DNA from: Plasmodiophora brassicae
Taxonomy: Eukaryota > Endomyxa: Phytomyxea > Phytomyxea > Plasmodiophorida
NCBI GenBank assembly: GCA_036867785.1
Contig: CP145424.1
Span: forward strand, 496,001 to 560,000
Direction of reading: 5' to 3'
DNA: 64,000 nt
Shown piece after piece: positions 40,710 to 51,525 of the stretch. Under the pieces are notes generated by a model. That model worked only from the letters and a program-made list of their open reading frames with translations, ran no database searches and was not told the DNA's origin. The translations under genes and the position numbers were made by a program. The stretch's first letter is position 1. Every line of letters begins with the position of its first letter.

Positions 40710-41659
40710 GACGTCCGGCGGCGTCAACCGACAACGTCCCCCCGGCCCCTTCCGACAGATTATTTTAGGCACACAGAAAACCGGAAACCCCGGAACTGGC
40801 TCCGAGTCGATGGTGCGGCTCTTGTGGCGATCACCTCACAAAGATCGTCATCGATTGACCATGGCTCTGCCAACTACAAAACGCCCTGGCGTCATGAAGA
40901 GGCACAGCGAAATTAAAGAACGTACGAGGGCGTTGCCGCGTTGGTTGGCGCTTCAGGTAGACGATATATTATGGCGATGCAATGCCATGGAAACGCCGTT
41001 GCCGTCAGGCGCGACCCGTATGATGACAGACGGTTGTCCGGGCCCCCATATCGTGAGCGAGACGGCATCAGCTGTTGTGTCATCTCGCCCGACCAACGGC
41101 ACCCCATTTTGTCGTCGTAGATCGGAATCCCATCGTATCTGGTTCAGACGACGGTGCCTGTTTCGATGTTCGAAACGTGGCAATTAGTCGGGTCGGTATT
41201 GTTGCATACTGCAGAAGCTGAGGTCTTGGCGTTACGAAGCCGCCAGCAGGACATGGACCGCAATCGCAGCGGTGGCTGCGGACGCCAACCTATAAGGTTG
41301 CCGGAAGGCGTTGCAGACCTGCGTCGCAAGTGGCCTGCGGGTATCCGTTGGATTCCGGACAGGTGTCCGTCCACAATGCTGGCTCCGTTTCGTACCGGCG
41401 CCAGTGATATGCATTCTCAAAGCTTCCATCACATACTGCCGTAAGGGCATAGCATCTCAACAAGATGGGTTTGCGCAAACGTTCGCCTGGTTGGCGGTTC
41501 CACACTGCTCCGCGGTACCTGCAGCGCAGCGCCGCACCGCAGAGTCACGCAGAACAGGACTGCGAGACTGGTCGAACGAGTCGCGCGAGTCGCGCACCTT
41601 GTTTCAGCAGAGCAGCGCCGCGAATCCACCACCAGTTGCGGCCGCATTTCGGAATCAAC
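40710..41659. other. region with a possible small Cys-rich minus-strand gene
   Basis: No gene is firmly supported. On the minus strand, around 41.50-41.29 kb, a frame reads CDGSFENAYHW, then TDTCPESNGYPQATCDAG, which looks like a Cys-rich secreted fragment; near 41.18-40.95 kb another reads WGPGQPSVIIRVAPDGNG. They might be exons of one gene, but I found no start codon with a signal peptide and no certain splice sites. Confidence 0.3.
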
Positions 41660-41956
41660 ATGTCCTCGACGTGGCGTCTGATGGCTGTTCTGGCGATGCT
41701 TGCGCTAATGCTGATACCTGGTAGTGCCGCTGACGATCTTAAGCCGACTCGACGCGATGGTCCTGTAACGAGATCAGATGACCATCATCCGATGGCGCTT
41801 TGTAGCAGACACTGCCTTTCGCCAACCTGCCGATATCTTCGCTCCCGCACAGAGGGCCCTCGCGCTGTGTTCGCCGGTAACTCGACTTTCTATCTGAAGG
41901 ATGGCACCAAGGTCGAGTGCGTGAAGTGGAACCACTATTGGGGTCCGGACTCCTGA
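41660..41956 (+). CDS. small secreted Cys-containing protein
   Basis: ATG 41660 opens a 98-residue frame with a strong signal peptide (STWRLMAVLAMLALMLIPGSA). The mature part has Cys residues in SRHCLSPTCRY and KVECVKW, an N-glycosylation site (GNSTF), and no membrane segment. The frame is open further upstream, but this Met gives the signal sequence. Small secreted proteins of this kind are candidate effectors or wall proteins in parasitic protists; that is inference only. Confidence 0.5.
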   Translation: MSSTWRLMAVLAMLALMLIPGSAADDLKPTRRDGPVTRSDDHHPMALCSRHCLSPTCRYLRSRTEGPRAVFAGNSTFYLKDGTKVECVKWNHYWGPDS

Positions 41957-42094
41957 GAACCCGTTGCACACGATCGGAATAATACATTCACATTCAGAGT
42001 CCGCAGTCGACGAAAGATATTTCGGACGCTAATTGCTAACTGAATCGTATCTACCGGGCGATGACGCGCTTCGTTCGATAGCCCTTCACCGCCG

Positions 42095-42914
42095 ATGCTG
42101 AAACGGCTGCTGTCATCGTCGCGGAAGGTGCCGTACCGTGTCTGCGGCGTCATCCACTGCGTGACCCACCTGCCGCTCGACGGATCCATGGTCTTCGTCA
42201 AGTAAGTCAGGTCGTTCCGACACACGCGACTTTATAACACGGGCGATAGGTGGAAAATCAAGGAGCAGCACCATCTACGAGGCGCCCTTCGGTCAGCAAA
42301 CGGGATGACGCAACCCGCAGTCGTTCGAAGCCACACGGTCACCTGGGAGCACCCCTTCACGGCCGATATCCCTATGCAGCACTTGCCCGAGAACCCAGAC
42401 CACGTCATGACCCTTGTGGTCCACACGGTTCGTGGCTGGACGTCAACCGCAGTTGCCGAACCGTTAACGGGATGCTGCTCAGCTCCGCGGCGGGACGACC
42501 ATCGAGCAAATAGGCTCGATCGAGATTGATCTACCCGCTAAGCAGAAGGACGCGTCCACGGTCACGTATCTTCTGAGGAATTCAAGAACGAACGCCGTCC
42601 TGCATCTAACGTTGGCGTTGGACCCTTTGGTCGCCACCGCGCCAGCCGAGGCGGTGACGCGCCCAACGAAACAACGCCCGCGTTTGTATAACGACCTTGA
42701 CGACGATACCAACATGACGTGGCCGTTGACGATCCCATCGAGCGCGACCAAGGCAGCGGGCACGTCAACGACGCCCAGGTCTGTGTCGAAGAAGGCCCAT
42801 CGTCGCAAGTTGCTGTCGGTGGGCAATGACCAGATGGCCATTGCGTCCGATGCCGACCTCGTCGACGCCGTCTTCAACAGTGTTGGCGATGCGCAGCATC
42901 CCCCGAATCAATAA
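42095..42914 (+). CDS. NT-C2-like (EEIG1-type) membrane-binding domain protein
   Basis: Exons 42095-42201, 42250-42427 and 42483-42914 (introns 48 and 55 nt) give 238 residues. The first part alternates strands as in N-terminal C2 (NT-C2) domains: YRVCGVIHCVTHLPLDG, MVFVKWKIKE, HTVTWEHPFTADIPM, then after the second intron GTTIEQIGSIEIDLPAKQ and TNAVLHLTLALDPL. The rest is low-complexity with basic patches. NT-C2 domains dock cytoskeletal and organelle-movement adaptors to membranes. The fold call is from the strand pattern; the exon joins are clear. Confidence 0.6.
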
Positions 42915-42929
42915 TATGATGCCCGTCTA

Positions 42930-44614
42930 TTAGTTCATCTCGTCGATCGCTTGCGCTGTCGCGCTGTCCATCGTCATCGTATGGCGAAGGTCGGCATACT
43001 GCTTCGTCTGGTTGAACCTGGCGAGAACGTCGGCGCGCATGACCCTGAACACCTTGAGCAGGCAGGTCAGGTTACTGCTAACGGATCCGGCGGCGGCACT
43101 CGACGAACCTCTTCTTGGCAGGCATCGAACACTGTGAACAGTTGCTTGTACACCTTCCAGGCCTCAGGGCCGACCTTACACTCAATGACAGAGTTCCTTG
43201 GGCGATTCGTCATGATCTCCGTCCCAGCGACGTTAACGGTCGTCCCGTCAGCTGGGGTTGCCAGGTGCTCTGGAATACTGTCGAACGCGCCTATACGATG
43301 ATTGGTGGCCTGGCGGTCTTTGAGGCTTCGTCGTAGCCGGCTGTCCGGCAGTCGGTTCTTCACTCTGTCGAGCTCGTTGAGGACAAGCTTGCGGGCCGCT
43401 GAACTGACATTGATCTCCTTCGGCGACTCGTCCATCAGGTACATATCGCAGATCTCTATCATTATCTGCAGTATTCGAACATCCGGTTTCTGGACGGCCG
43501 GGCCTTTCACCATCAGCGTGTATATCGCGTTCTTGTACTTGTCTACATCCTGCTTGACTGGTCAGTAACACGGCACCCCCAAACCGCGCCTAAAATGAAC
43601 CTTCCAGAACAGCGCGCCTTCTTCGCAGTGCCAATCCCGACAGAACGAGGCGAATACGTTGAACGACGCCGGGTTGCTGAGAATGACCCGCAGTTCCTTA
43701 GTGAGGTCGTCCGAGGAATTCTCATCGGTGTCCTGTGGCGGTTGCGGTTTCTGTTTGTAGATGATGCAGACCAGCATCAGGATGCCCGTCAAGGTGCATT
43801 CGGTGAAATGTGAATAAGGAACACTCTGCAGGATGAAGAAAACCGGCTGCTTGACTGCGAGAAGGAGAAACGCAACGAATTCAAAGCAGTGGTACGAGAG
43901 GGCCGTTCGAATCATGACGGAGTAATCCCATGTGCCTTTCTGCACCTTAATGGATAGGGTGACCGCCCAGACCTTCAGAGCGAACACCAATAGGTAGATG
44001 ACGGTATCCTGAAAGCCATCCAGGGACACGCCAACGTCCTGGTCGATGAACAAAGCGATGGAATACCACATCGTGTACGTGCCCATGACGCTCAGAATGG
44101 CGATGCCAGCTAGGACTATGGCGATTCGCGCCTGAATACCAACCATGATGCCCAGGATACGGAACGCGAATGCAAGCGCTTGTGCCTGATCGATCAGATG
44201 GAGCAGATTGTCTGATGCGGCGTCGTTGTCCCGGACGGTCATGACCATGATACTGATGACAGCGCCCAATACCGACCAAGCGACCATCAACGCGTACAGA
44301 AGGGCGACGGCTGAGGAACGTCGGAAGAAGCGATCGAAACAGGATATCCGCATGCCGGCAGAGCCTTCGTCGCTCTCTACGGAGCGAACGTCTTTGGACT
44401 TCGGGTCGTCGTCCGCCGGTTCATGCCGGGTCGGCCGGACGCCTCGAACGGTCGGTAGGCGACCCGACATTCTGGACTTCTTTACATGCACGCGACTGGG
44501 CCTGTGCTGCCTCCAGACGGCAACGGGGAACGCGATGAACAGCACGCTGATCAGGGTGCAGAATACGACGGGACCCGGCGTAGCCATTGATGACGGAGCA
44601 CATATAGATTTCAA
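42930..44614 (-). CDS. seven-helix membrane protein with C-terminal RGS domain
   Basis: Minus-strand gene with a long first exon and at least two introns. About seven hydrophobic helices are visible (FCTLISVLFIAFPVAV, LLYALMVAWSVLGAVISIMV, IVLAGIAILSVMGTYTMWY, VIYLLVFALKVWAVTL, CFEFVAFLLLAVKQPVFFIL and ECTLTGILMLVCIIY among them). An RGS domain follows: LSNPASFNVFASFCRDWHCE, GALFW, then after an intron the helices ILQIMIEICDMYLMDESP and EINVSSAARKLVLNELD, and lastly VFDACQEEV. RGS domains speed GTP hydrolysis on G-alpha. A receptor fused to RGS would both sense a ligand and switch off G-protein signalling. The stop is at 42930-42932. Confidence 0.8.
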
Positions 44615-44807
44615 GCGATCGTCGGATAGGGTACCATCGTAAATGGATCGTACTTAAAAGGCCCCACATCTACAGGTCCTTAACTCAAAATGACGTCATC
44701 TATTCTGAGACCAGTTGAAAGGTTGGCCGTCGGGGGCACCCGCGAGGCAAACCTCCAGTGCCGGGACGATATGACTTAGTGGGGCTTGTCAGACCCAGTG
44801 CGCGGCG

Positions 44808-45107
44808 TCATGCATTCTTCCTCTGCTTCCTCCCTGGTCGACGCGTCAGGTCCTGACGCCGGGGCACCGATGCGAGGTGATACCTGTTGAACTCGGCTTC
44901 CATCGCATGCATAGCCGCCATCCGGACCGGCAGCGACAGCTTCTCGCAGCGCGTCACGTCGTACAACGTGTCGAGGCCGGCGGCCCGGATCTCCTCGATC
45001 TCGCCCGGCCGCACGCCGTGCTCGAGCAGGGCGTCCCACTTGCCGGTCCCCGCCGTCGACTGCAGCCGGGCACGACGACCCAGGCGCACCAGCAATGCTG
45101 CCCGCAT
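44808..45107 (-). CDS. small basic protein, possibly mitochondrial
   Basis: An intronless 99-residue frame. The N terminus (MRAALLVRLGRRARLQSTAG) is Arg-rich, lacks acidic residues and could be a mitochondrial presequence. The mature part is helical (GVRPGEIEEIRAAGLDTLYD) with a basic end. The family is not recognised, though size and charge would suit a mitoribosomal or respiratory-assembly factor. Confidence 0.5.
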   Translation of the reverse strand: MRAALLVRLGRRARLQSTAGTGKWDALLEHGVRPGEIEEIRAAGLDTLYDVTRCEKLSLPVRMAAMHAMEAEFNRYHLASVPRRQDLTRRPGRKQRKNA

Positions 45108-45230
45108 CCCACAATGGACAACGCGCCCCCCACAACCGCGACAGGTGACGAACGCCGCTCTCGGACGCGGTCAAAATTATTGGCCGCCCCCGTCCCTCCG
45201 CATCAGTATGTCGGTAGGGGTAACGCAATT

Positions 45231-45704
45231 CGCCACTGAGTCCCTTGACTTGTACATCTGCCTGGTGCACCTGTGTTGCCGCATGGGAGATGTGGGCGCC
45301 ATTTCGTTGCCGCGCATCGTCATGGATCCCTTCTCGGATGGAATGATGTGTACAGTCGCACGTCTCAAGGTAGAGTTATCCAGGCAGACAAAGCATGCAT
45401 ACTCTTTATTTAATCCTGGTCCTTACTCAGGTGCTGGCGAAAGGGTTTCCACCCAGAAACTGGCGACCATGTGCGATCGTGACGTCTTTCTTGACGCTGC
45501 CGTTGCCATGGGCGTCAAGTTCGTGGTGCATGGCGGCTCAGGTCAAACTCTTCTTCAAGGAGAGGCGAACGCCGCTAGTCATGTAACGGGCCAGCTGAAG
45601 AAGGTTGGGGTCATGGCGCCCGAGTTCGGCGACCACCTCGACTGCTTGCCACTGGTCTCGCCAGACAACCGGAAATCCCACCTTTCAAGAAAGTCGGCTG
45701 TCGC
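45231..45704 (+). repeat. left arm of a 470-bp inverted duplication
   Basis: This segment is the reverse complement of about 45891-46358 at high identity, with a 9-base gap near 45268. It reads LVHLCCRMGDVGAISLP on the plus strand, while the right arm gives the same protein on the minus strand. Both arms keep an open frame of about 150 codons. The spacer is about 186 bases. Confidence 0.85.
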
Positions 45705-45862
45705 CGCTGACCTGTACGACCCGTGTGTCGCCTGACTTCGGGACTCCATGCCCGGCAAGGGCACAGTTGGCCTGATAATCCATATCCGGACAGTAACCCT
45801 TTCGGTAGTGCTTCTGTTTCGTGTCAGGTTCCGACCAGTTTCCCCGTTGATTCTGGGCGGCT

Positions 45863-46954
45863 TCAAGACACGCCGGCGGCATCCATGTCTGCGACAGTCG
45901 ACTTCCTTGAAAGGTGGGATTTCCGGTTGTCTGGCGGGACCAGTGGCAAGCAGTCGAGGTGGTCGCCGAACTCGGGCGTCATGACCCCAACCTTCTTCAG
46001 CTGGCCCGTTACATGACTAGCGGCGTTCGCCTTTCCTTGAAGAAGAGTTTGAACACAGCCGCCATGCACCAGGACCTTGACGCCCATGGCAACGGCAGCG
46101 TCAAGAAAGACGTCACGATCGCACATGGTCGCCAGTTTCTGGGTGGAAACCCTTTCGCCAGCACCTGAGTAAGGACCAGGATTAAATAAAGAGTATGCAT
46201 GCTTTGTCTGCCTGGATAACTCTACCTTGAGACGTGCGACTGTACACATCATTCCATCCGAGAAGGGATCCATGTGCGGCAACGACATGGCGCCGACATC
46301 TCCCATGCGGCAACACAGGTGCCTGGCGATCACCAGGCAGACGCAAAAGTCAATGGACTCAGGCGTATTCATTCTGGGCAGAATCCGGTCTTAGCAGATT
46401 CCCCAACTGCATAATTCACAAGCCTTACGTCAGCATTGCTTTGGCCAGCCGATCATACTCTTCTCGCGATATGAATTCGGCGGGGTTCGTCAGCTTACCT
46501 GTCAGGTGAAGTCATCACCTGCACCAGCTATCCAACAATGCATGGACGTACACCCCATTGCGATCTTTCGGTCCACGATGACCTTCTGGATTCGCCTAGT
46601 GACCTTCTTTTTCGACGCATCGGAACACATGGTATCGGGGTCACATCCGAAGAAATCGCAGCGTAGAACAGCTCGCGCGCCCTGGAAATACTGTGACACC
46701 GCGCTGAACGACTTCAGGGAGTCCTTGCCGAGGAGATACTCGACGAATCCTCCAGTCAGGTTCTCATCGAAGACGTCCTGGCCGGCACCCTCGGCGATGC
46801 AGCGTCGCAGTCCATTCTCGTTGTTAAACTCGACCCGCCTGCAGCTTTCTGCCCTCGCAGGTACTCCCATAAGTACTTCATCCCCAGTTCTTCTTGCCTT
46901 TGGGCGCTGATCGACATACGCGTCCCGGTGAACGCATTGATCTAGCAGTGACAC
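45863..46954 (-). CDS. hypothetical gene containing the right arm of the inverted duplication
   Basis: Two minus-strand open stretches look coding: 46954-46502 (includes DVFDENLTGGFVEYLLGKD and VLRCDFFGCDPDTM) and 46372-45863 (includes MGDVGAMSLPHMDPFSDG, CDRDVFLDAAVAMGVKVLV and TPEFGDHLDCLPLV). A piece between them reads NPAEFISREEYDRLAKAML. They may be exons of one gene; splice sites between them are not certain. The 45.89-46.36 kb part is copied in inverted orientation at 45.23-45.70 kb. An internal GTAGAG...TCAG stretch could be an intron but is also open. I do not recognise a family. Confidence 0.4.
45891..46358 (-). repeat. right arm of a 470-bp inverted duplication
   Basis: It matches 45231-45704 in reverse complement. 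Amino-acid differences between the two readings are few (for example FVVHGG versus VLVHGG), which suggests a recent event. This arm probably represents the original because coding-like sequence continues beyond it. Confidence 0.8.
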
Positions 46955-46968
46955 GTTGATGGGTGACG

Positions 46969-47760
46969 TTATGGAGCGTTGGCAATGGACTGTACGTTTT
47001 CCATGTCGCTGTGGGCACGCTCCGATGCTTGTGGCCGTTCAGGCGCTATGTCGTCGTGGCGCGGGTGTTGCTGCCCTGTGACAGCCCTGTGGTCGCGCAG
47101 GTGACGCCTTGCCACCCTGTCACTGCAATTCCGTCGGGCAGGGGCTGCTGCCGTTTCGATGGTGCTTTCGTGTGACTGCATACAACCCTCAAGACGGGGC
47201 GGTTGGGGCGCTTGACCGATTATTGTGAATACCCAGCACGTTCGAGACACTGTATTTTCGATAGGCACGGGCAGAGCAGGGGAGAGGGAGGTTGCGGTCT
47301 CTATTCTTCCATCAGCGCAGACGACGATACATCTGCGAGTCGTTGCCCAGGTTCCATTTAAGTTGCAACTCTCTTTCAGAATCAATCCAAGCACGGTGTC
47401 AATATAAGTGGGGCCCCAGTCGACCAGTGCGTACCGAAGATACTCCTCTTCCACAATTGCAATCATCCGCTTTCGCTTCTCGGAGCGCTTCTTGCCCCGG
47501 CCGCTGGACTTGAAGTTGTCGGTTTCGGCGCCAGTCGGTGTTGACCTGTCCCCGTAGATTAAGCCGCCCACGCGCTTCCTCGACCGATGACGTCGCCCTC
47601 GTCTCACCATAATCGCGAACCGTTGCTTCGCCACCCGATTGGCCGCCGACAGTGCCGTCATCGTGGCCCGCCACGTCACCGCCCATCTCCAGCAACAGTA
47701 CTTGGGAGTCCTCCATGTGACCACGATGCAAGCAGTTTGTCGTCTCGCAACAAAGTACAC
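46969..47760 (-). CDS. hypothetical protein, gene structure uncertain
   Basis: A long open minus-strand frame includes SRKRVGGLIYGDR, GRGKKRSEKRKRMIAIVEEE and DWGPTYIDTVLGLILKES. A Cys/Arg-rich frame upstream (47.68-48.09 kb, with DKHSCKYRCGKRLRC) may be an earlier exon. The other minus frame also looks partly coding near 47.3 kb, so introns are likely and the single frame is probably not the true protein. No family is recognised. Confidence 0.3.
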   Translation of the reverse strand: MYFVARRQTACIVVTWRTPKYCCWRWAVTWRATMTALSAANRVAKQRFAIMVRRGRRHRSRKRVGGLIYGDRSTPTGAETDNFKSSGRGKKRSEKRKRMIAIVEEEYLRYALVDWGPTYIDTVLGLILKESCNLNGTWATTRRCIVVCADGRIETATSLSPALPVPIENTVSRTCWVFTIIGQAPQPPRLEGCMQSHESTIETAAAPARRNCSDRVARRHLRDHRAVTGQQHPRHDDIAPERPQASERAHSDMENVQSIANAP

Positions 47761-48092
47761 TCGAAAGCCAGGTCTTCACCCGCCCACGCGCACCGAAGCC
47801 TCTTTCCACAGCGGTACTTGCAGGAATGCTTATCCCCCATGCCGATATCGCTTACGCCTGTCGCGCCTAGGCCTGACGGCGGCACGACCTTCACCCTCTG
47901 GTACATTAGGCGAATCGCATGAGATGATGCATACGTCCAGGGTCCAGAGCAGCATCCAGCACCGGCTTCTGAACTCATCGTCGGCGAGCGTGTAGAGTCC
48001 TCGTTCCGCAAGGGAGACAGCGACAGCGCCAATTCGAGAACGGGTCGTTCAGTGACCTGCGGGAAAGCAACCGTGGGTGATATCGTATGCAA

Positions 48093-48505
48093 ACATAATT
48101 ATTATGTCGTGTCACGGGAGAGTGACTCGGAAACGTCGGTTCGTGCCGCTGGGTTCCTGAAACTTGATGTGACGGGTACGGGTCGCACAGGAAACTGCTC
48201 GTTGACATCAGCGGCTGGATTGATGGTTAAAGTCCAATCGAGAGACGGACGCATGTCAGAGGGCACAGGAGGCGCACAAACATAGAACCAACCCTCACTT
48301 TAGGCACATGTGACTATTTCGGGGTAATTTCGGTATTAGGACACCCACTTTAAGCAACGACCTCCCTCGTACAAATATATGTGCTTAAACCGAGGCACGG
48401 ACCCAGTCTGAAGTTCGAAGCACCCAGTTAAAGAAGGGGTGGCCTGGTCGGTGGAATCATCCTCGTCCGCCGGTGATCGGAGGAGCGGCCTGACTGACGG
48501 CTGCC
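48093..48505. other. intergenic region
   Basis: No gene is supported. It lies upstream of the plus-strand C2H2 gene and probably contains its promoter and that of the minus-strand gene before it. Confidence 0.4.
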
Positions 48506-49475
48506 ATGCGGCATGTGGCGTCCGGCGAGGAGAGTCGCCTGCATAACCAGATTGCCGAGCTGGAACGAAAGGCGACCCAGCTCCAATCCGCGTTACGCCA
48601 CCCTCCCAAGGTAATGGCAAGCACCACTACCTGGAGAACGACTAACGACAGCGTGTTGAGTGCAGGACGCGGCGACGTATTCGATGATGAGGGTCCTGGC
48701 TGAACGTGATATTCCATTGACGCTGTTGCAGACGAAGTACCGCCTGCAGCAGATCGCCGTGCGACGGGCGCGGCACACCGGCGAAGAGAACTCAAGCCAG
48801 GCGTCGAACGTCGACGTCGTCAAGATCGATGCCAGCACATGTCACCCACCTGCGGAAGAACCGCCCAAGATGACGAGCCGACGCTCACATCGGCGACTCC
48901 GGCCCTTTGCCGCCGATGCTTCCAACGACTGTCCACCCCCAGCAGCCGCCCGACCTGGCGGTCAGACCATCGTCAAGAGCGACGTCGACGTGGTTCGCAC
49001 GGTCTTCCAGGACCGACATGACAGGGTTGGGGGTCCGGACGAAGAGAACTTCCGGTCAGCAGGGAACGCCCGTGCACCAGGCAAACAATCGGCCAAGTCA
49101 CCGATCGAACCTATTGCCAACCCACGGCAGGACGTTGATCATGACGACGACGACGACGACGACGACGAATCCCCCACGCGCCTGGAGGGATCCGCATCGC
49201 CGGCCAGGCACAGGCGCCGGTCGAACTCTATCGTGACAAGTATCGACTTGACCGGGGTGGAGGGCGGCGGCACGAACATCCCTACTAGGTCGTCCTGCGC
49301 GCACTGTGGGATGCAATGTGCCGATGACGACGATCTCGATCAGCATGTTCGGTTCTGGCACCTTGCGCAACCAGCCGGGCGATCGACGCCCGGCTGCCAA
49401 CGCAAACTACGTTTGCAGGCCATGTACCTGCAGGCCGTCCAGCAACACGCGTTACGCGCCCGACAGCCACCTTAA
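48506..49475 (+). CDS. C2H2-type zinc-finger protein with acidic run
   Basis: Two exons, 48506-48610 and 48666-49475, joined in phase 0 across a 55-nt intron with a CTAAC branch point, give 304 residues. The first part is a coiled-coil-like helix (EESRLHNQIAELERKATQLQ). The middle is low complexity with a run of eight Asp (49141-49170). A hydrophobic patch next to Ser/Asp (SIVTSIDLTG) resembles a SUMO-interacting motif. Near the end is one finger, CAHCGMQC...DDLDQHVRFWH (C-x2-C, then H-x4-H). A nuclear protein is likely; target and family are unknown. Confidence 0.65.
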
Positions 49476-49779
49476 CACCACGTCACTACTATATACACAG
49501 TTGGTCTTATGCATGAGTTGCCCCATGCTGCAATGTGTACGCGATGCAGGTCAGGGTGCTGGGACGACACCTTTGCATTAACGCGGGCTGTCATGCGTAT
49601 CGGAGCCTGGGGTTCCAGGCGTCGGTAATACGACGCCTGGGTGTCCTGTCTAGTACACGTTCGGTGCATTGGGCGCCGCCCATTGGTCTGCCGCGCCGAG
49701 TGTAACCGGGAAATGCCGACGGCGCGCTTGCTGCGGCCTACAAGTGGCAACGTTGCGCTGCGGTGGGGCGGCGGCGATC
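49476..49779. other. intergenic region
   Basis: A 304-base stretch between two plus-strand genes, containing the presumed promoter of RBBP5. Nothing else is seen. Confidence 0.4.
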
Positions 49780-51376
49780 ATGAACCGTCATCTACTGTAG
49801 GAGCGGCGGTCAGGGTTCCAGTCAAATCTCATGTGTGTGTGGCGGTGCAGGAACCCGTTCGACAGGGACTACCCGGAGGTCGTCGACGGGGCGCTGTCGC
49901 TGGGCGCGCCGGACCACCCGGACGAGGTCACGTGCATCGCGTTCAACCTGTGGGGGACGCTGCTGGCCGGCGGGACGCGGCATGGCGCGTGCCTGATCTG
50001 GGATTTCGAGACGCGCGGTATCGCCCGGCGATTGCGACGACTGGACCCGCAGGGCAAACCGTACGACAGCGCCGCCGTGTCATCCGTCGCCTGGTCCCGC
50101 GATGGTACCCTCGTCCTGGTCGGGTCATCGGCCGGCTACGTTATCCAGTGGGACGTCCTTCGGAAATCGTCCACGTTCGTCACCGACTTTGACGCCGACG
50201 TCATCTCTGCTGCTCAGCATCCGTCGAAGTACACTGTGTCAGTACGCGAACGGAAGGCCACTCAGTTGCCAGCTGGTACCTGTTAACTATGAACAGGTAC
50301 GCGGTATGCTTCAGCTCAGGTGATGCTGTCGTTATCGATCACGTCCACATGCGGAGGCGGGCGATCCCGCCCCCCTCCCGAGAATCGTCCCGAGGGACCT
50401 GCGTACAGTTCACCAACGATGGATCAGCGGTGTTCGTTGGTACATTTGCCAGCGCCGTTCACGTCCAGCAACGACGACCTCACCGGGTGCGTTGGCAGGG
50501 TGGTCCCGTGGATCGATTACGCTGCATGATTCGGCGACGCTCGTGATCCTAGCAAGCGCCGACTTTGCCGGGTATACTGCGACGTCCTTGGATGCATGGC
50601 GCGTAACTGCCTCGTTGTCATGTATGCAGGCATTCGCCGGTTACGTCGATCTCGATCAGTTACGAAGGAGACGCTGTCTTGGTTAACACGGCTGATCGCG
50701 TAAGGCTCTGCTCCGCAACGTCGCTGCGTGTCGAGGTCGGGCGGCTCGTGGGCTGTCCAACACAATACCGCTGCTGTCCTGATCATACGTTTCAGCGCGA
50801 GTTTGTGGATGCTGTCAACCGGGTACCGTTTCGCGTGTCGTGCTTCTCGGGCAACGGCGACTATATCGCAGCGGGGCCGTCCCGGAAGAGTGCCCCGCAC
50901 AGCATTTATATCTGGAACCGACTGGATGGGTCGTTGCTGGCACTACTGGATGGCCCGCTGCGGGGGATCATCGCGATCCAGTGGCACTCGCACAAGCCGG
51001 TCATTGTCGCTGTCATGTCCACTGGTGAACCTGTGGTTTGGTCAAAGAACGTTAGCGAAAACTGGCAGGCGTTCGTACCTACTTTGGATGTCGTCAAACG
51101 ATGGTGGTTACTAACGCGACGTGTATGGATCAGGTTTGCTCCTGATTTTGTCGAACTCGAGGAGAACGTCGTGTTTGATGAGAGCCAGCTGGACGACATG
51201 CCCGTCGTTGCACCCAACGTCGTTGTTTCCCACTGGAACAGGCGCACGCCGGTTTCGTCTGACCTGTCCCACAGGCAATGGAAGAGGCTGTTGACATTCT
51301 AACGATCTCTGCCGCCTTCGACGACACCGCGGACGGCCTTCGCCACCTGCCCATCTCGCCGCTGGACGTCGATTAA
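49780..51376 (+). CDS. RBBP5: RBBP5 homolog, WD40 subunit of H3K4 methyltransferase complexes
   Basis: A 17-nt first coding exon (49780-49796) and a 54-nt intron give MNRHLLNPFDRDYPEVVDG, matching the RBBP5 start. WD40 blades follow: VTCIAFNLWGTLLAGGT, ACLIWDFETRGIARRL, SSVAWSRDGTLVLVGSSAG, YVIQWDVL, FLVNTADR-like VNTADRVRLC, RVSCFSGNGDYIAAG and SIYIWNRLDGSLLALLDG. The acidic hinge FAPDFVELEENVVFDESQLD and the C-terminal tail (VDILTISAAFDDTADGLRHL) also fit. Several introns lie between 50.25 and 51.1 kb. RBBP5 is a core WRAD subunit that activates SET1/MLL enzymes on chromatin. The alternative in-frame ATG at 49831 would give a poorer N terminus. The stop is at 51374-51376. Confidence 0.9.
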
Positions 51377-51452
51377 TGGTATAAAGGTACTTTATCGTAT
51401 TCACAGGTTATTGTCGTGAGATGCGTTTGCGCCCTGGCAAAGCTGTCGATGT
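51332..51452. repeat. direct repeat copy 1, RBBP5 tail and 3' flank
   Basis: This block (end of RBBP5 plus its downstream flank) resembles 53443-53575 in the same orientation. Both carry CTTCGCCACCTGCCC followed by a GTCGAYTAATG stop region, and then a CCCTGGC-AA--CTGTCGATG block. Spacing between the two blocks differs by about a dozen bases. Confidence 0.65.
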
Positions 51453-51525
51453 GGGTTGGCCCTGTCGTTAGCCCATGCCGCGCTACTAAGGCTTTGGTTT
51501 GCGAGGCGGCCGTGCTGTGGCCCTG

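Noticed and set aside
49831-50286. RBBP5 start at the ATG of the long open frame (49831)
   Set aside because: The spliced start at 49780 gives the family N terminus, while 49831 adds an unrelated CVWRC leader.
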